Positions 8,512 through 16,145 of a stretch of 57,307 nucleotides of DNA are shown piece by piece. Made by a program: the position numbers and the translations under genes. Source of the DNA: Bacilli bacterium (GTDB lineage: Bacteria; Bacillota_I; Bacilli_A; RF39; UBA660); contig CAAERO010000017.1 of NCBI GenBank assembly GCA_900758495.1, positions 1 through 57,307 on the forward strand, read 5' to 3'. The stretch's first letter is position 1. Every line of letters starts with the position of its first letter. Below the pieces are notes generated by a model that was given only the letters and a program-made list of their open reading frames with translations, was not told the DNA's origin and did no database searches.

Positions 8512-8558
8512 ATGTCAAATATTATGATATCATTAAGATGTCAAGAATACTGATAACA
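8512..8558. repeat. Imperfect direct repeat upstream of the small ORF
   Basis: Two copies of a roughly 21-base unit, ATGTCAA-N2-AT(T/A)-N2-GATA-N-CA, start at 8512 and 8538, a 26-base period. They lie between the sigma factor gene and the small ORF and could be tandem binding sites. The activator is unknown. Confidence 0.45.
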
Positions 8559-8581
8559 ATAATAGGAAGTAGGTGTTTAGT

Positions 8582-8644
8582 ATGTATCAATTCTCTAAAG
8601 TTAACAAACAATTAACCTGGGGGGGGTGTACTTTACTAAACTAA
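8582..8644 (+). CDS. Possible 20-residue peptide with a G8 tract
   Basis: A short ORF starts at ATG 8582 behind AGGAAGTAGGTG (AGGTG 6 bases upstream) and reads MYQFSKVNKQLTWGGCTLLN, then TAA. The codons TGG GGG GGG TGT contain eight consecutive G (8619-8626), which stands out in this A+T-rich DNA. One extra G would open a longer frame. No homologue is recognised; a signalling or bacteriocin-like peptide, a leader peptide, or chance are all possible. Confidence 0.35.
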   Translation: MYQFSKVNKQLTWGGCTLLN

Positions 8645-8678
8645 ATAATAAACTAACTTTCTTTTATTATGGAATAAA

Positions 8679-8721
8679 GGTAGATTAAATATTGCTATGG
8701 TGATATTAATCTATCTTTTTT
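8679..8721 (+). terminator. Rho-independent terminator
   Basis: GGTAGATTAAATAT pairs with ATATTAATCTATC (one bulged A, one G:T) and is followed by TTTTTT. It closes the sigma factor/small ORF unit before the surface protein gene. Confidence 0.8.
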
Positions 8722-8754
8722 GTGTAATACTAAAATGAAAGGAATTAACTATTT

Positions 8755-10623
8755 ATGAAAAAGGAAAAGATAAAAAATATACTAACTGTCGGAGTAACTT
8801 TTGTGTTATTAATTACAGTGATAGGTATCAGTTATGCAGCATTTAACTATGTAGGAACAGGTCAAAAGTTAAATACCATTACAACAGGAGCAATATCTAT
8901 GAATTATATTGAAAGTAGTAATGTTATTTCTATGAGTAATGCTCTACCAACTACTGATGACACAGGAAAGAAAAGATTAAATACAGGAGAATACTTTGAT
9001 TTCACAGTTAAATCATCAATCAAAGGTAATACTGATATCAACTATGAGATAGCAGCAAAAGAAGAAAGTGATAATACATTTTCTGGTAAGAATATAAAGT
9101 TTTATCTAACAAAAGTTAATTCTGATGGAACAGAGGAAGAAGTAATGCCACCAAAGACTTATTCAGAAGATACAACCAGTAATGTTTATACGGGTAGACC
9201 AGCCGATATGATGAGTTTATTTGTAGGTAACTTAGCTAATCAAGGAGATACAGAAATAAAGTATCGATTAAGATTATGGGTAGATGAGAACTATAATCCT
9301 CAAAATGATAATGGAGGACTAATCTATAAAGTAAAAGTAAATGTCTATGGGCAAACAAGTGATACGGTAGCAAAAGTAGAAGATACTTATTGTAAAGATA
9401 ATGGTTTCAATACTTTATCAGATTGTATGTTAGTAATGAATAATCATGAATCAACAGTAGATATAGCTAAAACAAATATTAAAGCCAAAGGAACACCAGA
9501 CTTCTCTAAGACAGCAACAACAGATGAAGGCCTTTTCATGTCAGAAGATGATGAAGGGGAAAGTTATTACTATAGAGGAGCAGTAAGAAATAACTATGTT
9601 TCATTTGCAGGTTTTACTTGGAGAATCATACGTCGTAATGGAGATGGGTCTATTAGAATGATTTATTCAGGTAAAAGTACATCTGATACAGGAGAAACAA
9701 CTACTATAAGTAATTCTAAATTTAATGAAAAATACTGGGACCCAACCTATGTAGGTTATAAGTACAATGAGAAATTCTCACTTCATGAAAATAATGAAAA
9801 AACAGAATATACTGACTTTACACCAACAAAAAAGTATAACTTTGGAACAGGATATACTTTTGATGAATCAACTAAAAGATTCACTTTAACAGGTACTATT
9901 AAACAATTAACTTGGAAAGATAATAGTGATGAGATAGTAGCAGGAAAATTATATAGTTGTTTAAATAATGAATGCAATGTAGTTTACAAAGTAACAAGAT
10001 ATCAAGATGATACCACAATGACAGTACAACCTATCTCTTATAGTAGTGATAGTTATAAAGATGCCATAACAAATACAATAAATTCTACCATGAAAAATAC
10101 CTTAGATATTTGGTATAATAATAATCTAACAAGTTATGCATCATATCTAGCAGATGAAACTTTTTGTAATGATAGAAGCGTTGCAAGTGGTTCAGGTTAT
10201 AAGCTAGATTCATATACATTCTATGGAGCATATAATAGAAATTTTGACAGAAGAACACCAATCTTAAAATGTGCTCAAGATAATGATAAATTTAAAGTAT
10301 CAAATGTAAATGCTAAACTAGACTATCCAATTGCACTCATAACAGCAGATGAAGCAGCAATGGCAGGAGGAGTATACAATACACCAAATAGTAATTATTA
10401 TTTATATAATGGACAATATTTTTGGACACTGTCTCCATCTTACTTTTTGTCTAGCTACTCTAATGCACACATTTGGCGCGTGCTTCCTTCAGGCACTCTA
10501 GATCCTTGGAACCATGCCTCGGTTTCTATCGGGATCCGTCCAGTTATCAACCTAAAAGCTGATACATTGATAACAAAGGGAGATGGAACTTCGTTGAATC
10601 CGTTCAAATTATCAGGAAATTAA
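8755..10623 (+). CDS. Secreted surface protein with hypervariable C-type-lectin-like domain
   Basis: The protein has 622 residues. A SipW/TasA-type N-terminus (KKEKIKNILTVGVTFVLLIT, then GISYAAF and ITTGAISMNY) predicts export. A beta-rich middle follows (about 40-200), then a domain beginning CKDNGFNTLSDC and VSFAGFTWRIIRRNGDGSIRM. The C-terminal module holds FWTLSP, the variable block and RPVINL, like DUF6273/CLec-fold proteins. Bases 10441-10540 have 49 G+C and 17 A per 100, against A-rich flanks. Against the partial paralogue at the window start, 17 of about 33 residues differ in the block between SP and RPVINL, while the 20 residues on either side are nearly identical. AAAGGA precedes the ATG. 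I infer a DGR-type variable protein; the ligand is unknown. Confidence 0.85.
   Translation: MKKEKIKNILTVGVTFVLLITVIGISYAAFNYVGTGQKLNTITTGAISMNYIESSNVISMSNALPTTDDTGKKRLNTGEYFDFTVKSSIKGNTDINYEIAAKEESDNTFSGKNIKFYLTKVNSDGTEEEVMPPKTYSEDTTSNVYTGRPADMMSLFVGNLANQGDTEIKYRLRLWVDENYNPQNDNGGLIYKVKVNVYGQTSDTVAKVEDTYCKDNGFNTLSDCMLVMNNHESTVDIAKTNIKAKGTPDFSKTATTDEGLFMSEDDEGESYYYRGAVRNNYVSFAGFTWRIIRRNGDGSIRMIYSGKSTSDTGETTTISNSKFNEKYWDPTYVGYKYNEKFSLHENNEKTEYTDFTPTKKYNFGTGYTFDESTKRFTLTGTIKQLTWKDNSDEIVAGKLYSCLNNECNVVYKVTRYQDDTTMTVQPISYSSDSYKDAITNTINSTMKNTLDIWYNNNLTSYASYLADETFCNDRSVASGSGYKLDSYTFYGAYNRNFDRRTPILKCAQDNDKFKVSNVNAKLDYPIALITADEAAMAGGVYNTPNSNYYLYNGQYFWTLSPSYFLSSYSNAHIWRVLPSGTLDPWNHASVSIGIRPVINLKADTLITKGDGTSLNPFKLSGN
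10441..10540 (+). other. Candidate variable region (VR) of a diversity-generating retroelement
   Basis: This A-poor, GC-rich block ends at the conserved CGTCCAGTTATCAACCTAAA, which is shared with the copy at 291-410. Substituted codons cluster here. No matching template repeat or reverse transcriptase lies in the window, so the assignment rests on composition and the paralogue comparison. Confidence 0.5.
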
Positions 10624-10656
10624 TATTATCAATTTACAAAAAATTGCAAAAAATAA

Positions 10657-10686
10657 TTGACAAGAAATAAAATACCATTGTAAAAT
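10657..10686 (+). promoter_or_regulatory. SigA-type promoter of the T-box/gatCAB-aspS operon
   Basis: Perfect -35 TTGACA (10657-10662), an 18-base spacer and -10 TAAAAT (10681-10686) lie directly upstream of the T-box leader. Confidence 0.8.
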
Positions 10687-10691
10687 TTATT

Positions 10692-10925
10692 AGAAAACGT
10701 TGATGAAGAGAAGTAGAAATACTTTACTTATAAGAGAAACTGTGGTTGGTGAAAACAGTTAAGTTAAGGTATTTACGAATAACACTTCGGAGTGCTTAAA
10801 GAACAAAGTAGACTAAGCCGGGTAGTTCCCGTTAACAAGATAAGCGATTATCTAACCGATAATAAATTGGGTGGTACCGCGGGTAAAAGACTCGTCCCTT
10901 TACTGGGATTTAGAGTCTTTTTCGT
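10692..10925 (+). ncRNA. T-box riboswitch (tRNA-Asn-responsive leader) with terminator
   Basis: The leader has the standard T-box landmarks: the GA-motif region AAGAGAAGTAG; the stem I distal part AGAGAAACTGTGGTTGGTGAAAACAGTT; a specifier region GAATAACACTTCGGAGTGC; the T-box TGGGTGGTACCGCGGG (about 10868-10883); and a terminator with arms AAGACTC and GAGTCTT plus a T tail (10886-10925). By position relative to known leaders the specifier is AAC (10781-10783), for asparagine. Uncharged tRNA-Asn would favour the antiterminator and switch on gatCAB-aspS. The stretch 10624-10952 holds nothing else besides the promoter. Confidence 0.92.
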
Positions 10926-10952
10926 TTTCAATAAAAGAAAGGACTGATAAAT

Positions 10953-11261
10953 GTGATAACTAAAGAAATGTTAAAAGATTATGCTAGAAAGCTAATGTTT
11001 GATATGGAAGATAAAGAATATGATACATTACAAGATGAGTTTGAAATTATTCTTAAACAAATGGAATTAATTGAAAATATTAAAGATATAAAAAAGACAG
11101 AACCATTGTTTTATCCTTATGTTTCTTATGAAGCAAAACTTAGATGTGATGAAGTAAATGAAATGGAAATGCTTTCTGTTAGTGAAGTGTTAGCTAATAC
11201 AGAACATCAAGTAAGAGATCAAGTAAAAGTACCAAGGGTGGTGGATAGTGATGAATTATAG
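10953..11261 (+). CDS. gatC: Asp/Glu-tRNA(Asn/Gln) amidotransferase subunit C
   Basis: GatC is the small scaffold subunit holding GatA and GatB together. The 102 residues are normal length, with the C-terminal motif VRDQVKVPRVVD (family: LREDxVxxxxxxxE). The start is GTG 10953, chosen because AAAGGA (10938-10943) lies 9 bases upstream; ATG 10968 is too distant. It is the first gene after the T-box and overlaps gatA by 11 bases, consistent with translational coupling. Confidence 0.93.
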   Translation: MITKEMLKDYARKLMFDMEDKEYDTLQDEFEIILKQMELIENIKDIKKTEPLFYPYVSYEAKLRCDEVNEMEMLSVSEVLANTEHQVRDQVKVPRVVDSDEL

Positions 11262-12699
11262 AAAAAGTTTAATTAGTGATTTAAGATATGAACTTGATAA
11301 TGAGAGTGTTACTAGTGAGGAACTATTTAATGAAGCAGTTGTACTTGCTAATAAATATCAAACAACTTACAATTCTTTTGTAACTATCTGTGATAAATTT
11401 AAAATAAAGAAAAGAACTACTCCCTTAGCAGGAATACCTTATGCTTTGAAAGATAATATTTCTACTAGTAATATTTTAACAACAGCATCTAGTAACATTT
11501 TAAAAAACTATGTACCAGTCTATGATGCTACTGTTTATAAAAAACTAAAAAATGCTGGAGCAGTTTTAGTTGGTAAAACAGTCCTTGATGAACTTGCTAT
11601 GGGAGGAACAGGTACGACAGGACATACGGGAATAGTTAGAAATCCTTATGACGTAACAAGAGAAATTGGTGGTTCTAGTGCTGGAAGTGCTGCTGCTGTT
11701 TCTTTAGGAATAGTACCTTTTGCACTTGGAAGCGATACAGGAGACTCAATTAGAAAACCAGCTGCTTTCGGTGGGGTTGTTGGTTATAAACCAACTTATG
11801 GCTTAGTATCACGTTATGGCTTATTTGCTTTTGCATCAAGTCTTGACCATGTTGGTTGTTTTGCAAGGAGTGTTAAAGATGTAGCTTTAGTTACTAATAC
11901 TATTAAAGGTTATGATATCCATGATATGACTACTTATCAAGATGATAGTGATTTACTAGAGGGTATTGATGAACCATTAGCAGGTAAAAGACTATTCTAT
12001 ATTAAAGAAATAGTAGATAGAAATTTATATAATATAGATGATGAAGAACTAATGGAAGTATTAGATAATTTTTATTCCTTATTAGAAAGACTAAAAACAA
12101 GAGGAGTAGAAGTTATTGAAGTATCAATAGATAAAGCTTTATTAGAAGCAATATATCCTACTTATATGACTATCTCTTGTGCCGAAGCGACTAGTAATAA
12201 CTCAAATCTAACAGGTATAGCTTTTGGAAATAGAGTTAATAAAGATGATGTTAATTCCTTAATAATCGCTACTAGAACAGAAGGTTTCTCAGAACTTATT
12301 AAAAGACGTTTTGTTCTTGGTAGTTATATATTACAAAAAGAAAATCAAGAGAAACTTTATCTAAATGCTTGTCGAGTTAGAAGATTATTAGTAGATAAAT
12401 TAACAACCCTTTTTAAAGAATACGATGGTCTTATTTTACCTTGTAGTGGAGGAGCAGCTCCCAAGTTTGATGATGCTACTGATAAGTTAAGTGATAAATA
12501 TCTATTATTAGAAAATCACATGGCTTTAGGAAACTTTGGTGGTTTTCCATCAATTACTATACCTTCTGGTTTTGTTAGTGAATGTCCGATTGGTATAAAT
12601 ATTACTAGTGGTATAAAAGAAGATAAAAAAGTACTAAATATTGCTAATGAAATAGAAAAATTAACAGGACTTAAAGGTCAAATAGGAGGTGAAGAATAA
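11251..12699 (+). CDS. gatA: Asp/Glu-tRNA(Asn/Gln) amidotransferase subunit A
   Basis: GatA is the amidase subunit that releases ammonia from glutamine for tRNA-dependent amidation. The 482 residues carry the amidase-signature triad by alignment with the family: Lys67 (YALKDNI), cis-Ser142 (GGSSAGSAAAV) and Ser166 (GSDTGDSIRKP, where many homologues have DTGGS). ATG 11251 is preferred over the in-frame GTG 11248 because GGGTGGTGG ends 6 bases before it. The gene ends in TAATG, overlapping gatB by one base. Confidence 0.97.
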   Translation: MNYRKSLISDLRYELDNESVTSEELFNEAVVLANKYQTTYNSFVTICDKFKIKKRTTPLAGIPYALKDNISTSNILTTASSNILKNYVPVYDATVYKKLKNAGAVLVGKTVLDELAMGGTGTTGHTGIVRNPYDVTREIGGSSAGSAAAVSLGIVPFALGSDTGDSIRKPAAFGGVVGYKPTYGLVSRYGLFAFASSLDHVGCFARSVKDVALVTNTIKGYDIHDMTTYQDDSDLLEGIDEPLAGKRLFYIKEIVDRNLYNIDDEELMEVLDNFYSLLERLKTRGVEVIEVSIDKALLEAIYPTYMTISCAEATSNNSNLTGIAFGNRVNKDDVNSLIIATRTEGFSELIKRRFVLGSYILQKENQEKLYLNACRVRRLLVDKLTTLFKEYDGLILPCSGGAAPKFDDATDKLSDKYLLLENHMALGNFGGFPSITIPSGFVSECPIGINITSGIKEDKKVLNIANEIEKLTGLKGQIGGEE

Positions 12700-14141
12700 T
12701 GTATGACGTTGTTATTGGACTAGAAGTACATTGCGAGTTAAAAACAAACTCTAAAAACTTTTCTAGTAGTGAAAATACCTATACTAAGATTCCGAATATT
12801 CATGTTTCACCCGTTGATTTAGGTCTTCCAGGAATCTTACCAGTTGTTAATGAAAAAGCTTGTTATAATGCTCTACGAACTGCTATGGCTCTTCACTGTG
12901 AAAATCCAGATGTTATAATGTTTGACCGCAAAAACTATTTTTATCCTGACCTTCCTAAGGGGTATCAATTAACACAAGTAACTAAACCAATGGGAAGAAA
13001 TGGTTATCTTGATATTATGGTAGAGGGAAATATTAAAAGAGTATTAATTCATCAGTTACATCTAGAAGAAGATACCGCTAGTTTAGAACATGATAAAAAC
13101 TATTCCTTAATAGATTATAACCGTAGTGGCGTTCCTTTAATTGAAATAGTAACAGAACCTTGTCTTACTAGTAGTTTAGAAGCAGTAACCTTTCTAGAAG
13201 ACTTAAGAGATATCTTCTTATATCTAGGTGTTAGTGAAGCTAAGACAGATAAAGGGCAAATGCGTTGTGATGTAAACATTTCCTTAAAAGAAAAAGGTAG
13301 TGACAAATTAGGTACTAAAGTAGAAATGAAAAATATTAACTCCTTTAGTAGTGTTAAACAAGCGATTGAATATGAAATAAAAAGACAAAGCGAAGCTTTA
13401 ACTCATGGTGAAACAATAATTCAAGAAACAAGACGAATAGATGAGCTTGGAAAAACACATTCTATGCGGGAAAAAGTAGATGCTGTTGATTATAAATACT
13501 TTGTTGATGCTAATTTACCACCTGTTAAAATAACTGATGCTAAGAAACAAGAATTAAAAGAATCACTTCCTGTTTTAAAACTAGATAGAATAATCTCTTA
13601 TCAAAAAGATTTAGGATTAACTTACTATGATGCTAATGTTATTGCTAAAGACCGTAAGGTAGCTGATTACTTTGAAGAAGTAGTTAAGAATGTAAAAGAT
13701 ATTTCATTAGCAGTTAACTTTGTAACAACTAGTGTTTTATCAACTTTAAATAAATTAGAAATAACTTTAGATGAGTTTTATATAACACCAGAAATGTTAA
13801 GTGATTTAATAAATTTAGTAAGTACTGATAAATTATCATTGGATCATGCTAAGAAAATACTTTATCAAGCAATAGATGAAAAAATAGAACCAGTTAAATT
13901 AATTGAGAAAGAGAACTTATCACAAATAAATAATAAAGAAGAATTAGTTAAATATATAAAAGATGAATTTACTAAATATAATTTACAAGTTGAACAATAT
14001 ATTAAAGAAGATAATATGTCAGTAATTAATTTCTTTATGGGTAAAGTAATGGTAGCGACTAAACGCCAAGCTAATCCTAATATGACAAGAGAATTAATTA
14101 AAGAAGAATTAGAAAGGATGAAGAAAAATGATGAAAAATAA
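12699..14141 (+). CDS. gatB: Asp/Glu-tRNA(Asn/Gln) amidotransferase subunit B
   Basis: GatB phosphorylates the misacylated Asp/Glu on tRNA and transfers ammonia to it. The 480 residues match the family. The N-terminal GatB/PET112 kinase domain opens with VVIGLEVHCELKTNSKNFS and includes the conserved IMFDRKNYFYPDLPKGYQLTQ region; the C-terminal YqeY/helical tail recognises tRNA. The start overlaps the gatA stop. The last codons overlap aspS, so all four genes form one tightly coupled operon under the T-box. Confidence 0.97.
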   Translation: MYDVVIGLEVHCELKTNSKNFSSSENTYTKIPNIHVSPVDLGLPGILPVVNEKACYNALRTAMALHCENPDVIMFDRKNYFYPDLPKGYQLTQVTKPMGRNGYLDIMVEGNIKRVLIHQLHLEEDTASLEHDKNYSLIDYNRSGVPLIEIVTEPCLTSSLEAVTFLEDLRDIFLYLGVSEAKTDKGQMRCDVNISLKEKGSDKLGTKVEMKNINSFSSVKQAIEYEIKRQSEALTHGETIIQETRRIDELGKTHSMREKVDAVDYKYFVDANLPPVKITDAKKQELKESLPVLKLDRIISYQKDLGLTYYDANVIAKDRKVADYFEEVVKNVKDISLAVNFVTTSVLSTLNKLEITLDEFYITPEMLSDLINLVSTDKLSLDHAKKILYQAIDEKIEPVKLIEKENLSQINNKEELVKYIKDEFTKYNLQVEQYIKEDNMSVINFFMGKVMVATKRQANPNMTRELIKEELERMKKNDEK

Positions 14142-15876
14142 ATATCGTGATTGTTATGCTGGTAGTTTAAGAGAAAAAGATATAGATAAAGAAGTAGTAG
14201 TAGTAGCAGGGTTCATTGAAAATATAAGAGATCATGGTGGAGTAATCTTTGTTGATTTAAGAGATTTTTATGGAACTCTACAATTAGTTAGTAATGATGA
14301 TAAGATGTTTGACGATCTAACAAGAGAATCAGCTGTTACCGTTAAAGGAAAAATTCGTAAAAGAGATGAAGATGATTACAATGATAGAATTGAAACAGGT
14401 ACTATTGAGTTGTTAGTTAGTTCAATAGAAATACTTGGTAAGAGTAAGAATGTTTTACCTTTTGAAGTGATGACTAGTAAAGAAGTAGCAGAAGATGTGA
14501 GACTTAAGTATCGTTATTTAGATTTAAGAAATCCAAAGGTTAAATCATCAATTCTTTTTCGTAATAAAGTAATCCACTTTTTAAGAAATTTAATGGAAGA
14601 AGATGACTTTGTTGAATTACAAACGCCTATTTTAACTTCATCTTCACCTGAAGGAGCAAGAGACTTTCTAGTACCTAGTAGAAAATATAAAGGAAAGTTT
14701 TATGCCTTACCACAAGCTCCACAACAGTTTAAACAATTACTAATGTGTGCTGGGTTTGATAAGTATTACCAAATAGCTCCTTGTTTTCGTGATGAAGATG
14801 CTAGAAGTGACCGTGTTTATGGTGAATTTTATCAATTAGACTTTGAAATGGCTTTTGCAACAGAAGAAGATGTCTTACAAATGGGAGAGAAAATCTTCTA
14901 TGAAACATTTAAGAAGTTTTCTAAAGATAAAGAAATATCAGAACCACCATTTATTAGATTAACTTATAAAGAGGCTATGGAAAAGTATGGTTCTGATAAA
15001 CCAGATTTAAGAAATCCTTTAGTAATAATTGATTTAACAGAAGAGTTTGAAGAAACTGAGTTTCGTCCTTTTAGAGGAGTACCAGTTAAAGGAATAAAAG
15101 TTGAGAATTTAGCTAGTAAGAGTAATTCTTGGTTTAATGAAGTAGTTGATTATGCTAAAAGTATTGGAATGCCTGGAATTGGTTATTTAAAGGTAAATGA
15201 AGATTTATCTTTTGCAGGTCCGATTGATAAGTTTTTAACAGAAGATGAACGAGAAGCTTTAATAGATAAAGCAGAACTTAAAAAAGATGATGTTTTATTC
15301 TTTATAGCAGATAGAAAAAAATCACTAGAATTAGCAGGTTCTATTAGAATGGAACTTGGTAGAAAGTTAAATCTTATGGATCCTAACAAATATGTTTTTG
15401 CTATTATTCATGACTTTCCTATGTTTGAGTGGGATGAAGAAAATGAATGTTATACCTTCATGCACAACCCATTTAGTATGCCTAAAGGGGTAATGGAAGC
15501 ATTTGACCAAAAGATAGAAGATATATTAGCTTATCAATTTGATTTTGTTTGTAATGGCGTTGAGTTATCTAGTGGTGCGGTTAGAAATCATGATTTAGAA
15601 ATTATGAAAAAAGTATTTGCTATTGCAGGTTATGAGGAAGAAGAAATAGAAAGAAGATTTAAAGCTTTATATGAAGCTTTTCAATATGGTGCTCCACCTC
15701 ATGCTGGTATGGCTCCTGGACTTGACCGTATACTAATGATGCTTTTAGATGAAGACTCAATTAGAGAAACTATCGCTTTTCCAATGAGTGCCTCAGGAAG
15801 TGATATTTTAATGAATGCCCCAAGTACTGTAACGGAAGAACAATTAAGAGAAACTCATATTAAAGTAAGAGATTAA
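14128..15876 (+). CDS. aspS: Aspartyl-tRNA synthetase (probably non-discriminating)
   Basis: AspS is a class IIb synthetase of 582 residues. The N-terminal OB-fold anticodon domain (GSLREKDIDKEVVVVAGFI) is followed by the catalytic core with motif 1, motif 2 (CFRDEDARSDR) and motif 3 (GAPPHAGMAPGLDRILMMLL), plus the bacterial GAD insertion. AAAGGA lies 10 bases before ATG 14128; ATG 14131 is an alternative. Its place behind gatCAB under an Asn-type T-box suggests it also charges tRNA-Asn with Asp for GatCAB to convert. That is inference; no asnS is seen in this window. Confidence 0.97.
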   Translation: MMKNKYRDCYAGSLREKDIDKEVVVVAGFIENIRDHGGVIFVDLRDFYGTLQLVSNDDKMFDDLTRESAVTVKGKIRKRDEDDYNDRIETGTIELLVSSIEILGKSKNVLPFEVMTSKEVAEDVRLKYRYLDLRNPKVKSSILFRNKVIHFLRNLMEEDDFVELQTPILTSSSPEGARDFLVPSRKYKGKFYALPQAPQQFKQLLMCAGFDKYYQIAPCFRDEDARSDRVYGEFYQLDFEMAFATEEDVLQMGEKIFYETFKKFSKDKEISEPPFIRLTYKEAMEKYGSDKPDLRNPLVIIDLTEEFEETEFRPFRGVPVKGIKVENLASKSNSWFNEVVDYAKSIGMPGIGYLKVNEDLSFAGPIDKFLTEDEREALIDKAELKKDDVLFFIADRKKSLELAGSIRMELGRKLNLMDPNKYVFAIIHDFPMFEWDEENECYTFMHNPFSMPKGVMEAFDQKIEDILAYQFDFVCNGVELSSGAVRNHDLEIMKKVFAIAGYEEEEIERRFKALYEAFQYGAPPHAGMAPGLDRILMMLLDEDSIRETIAFPMSASGSDILMNAPSTVTEEQLRETHIKVRD

Positions 15877-15880
15877 TTAT

Positions 15881-15904
15881 GGTGACTTTTGTCACCTGTT
15901 TTTG
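15881..15904 (+). terminator. Terminator of the gatCAB-aspS operon
   Basis: GGTGAC-tttt-GTCACC is a perfect 6-bp stem followed by TGTTTTTG, 4 bases after the aspS stop. Confidence 0.9.
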
Positions 15905-15932
15905 ACTAATTTTATAACTTAGAGTGTAAAAA

Positions 15933-15958
15933 CCACTACCTTTAGGTGATGGGTAGTT
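15933..15958. repeat. Hairpin resembling an IS200/IS605 end remnant
   Basis: CCACTACC-TTTAGGTGATG-GGTAGTT can fold through ACTACC/GGTAGT, or through CACTACC/GGTGATG with a TTTA loop. CACTACCTTTAGGTG-type hairpins are common at IS200/IS605 ends. No transposase is nearby, so this is at most a remnant. The rest of the 15905-16145 gap is A+T-rich with nothing I can name. Confidence 0.3.
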
Positions 15959-16145
15959 CACTGCTATATAAGCAAAAATATGTATAATAACATTAAGTAA
16001 AAGCGAAAAAATTTATGAATAGTACTTAGAAGAAACTAATCATAGTTTCTTAGATAATTATAAAAATAATTCTTCGTATATATTGAAATAATATTGGAAT
16101 ATTTATATAATAAAAAAACATAAATGTGAAGTGGAGAAAAAGACT

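Noticed and set aside
8501..10952. DGR template repeat or reverse transcriptase inside the window
   Set aside because: No second non-coding copy of the variable block and no reverse-transcriptase motif (YxDD) were found in any reading frame shown or in the gaps read by eye.
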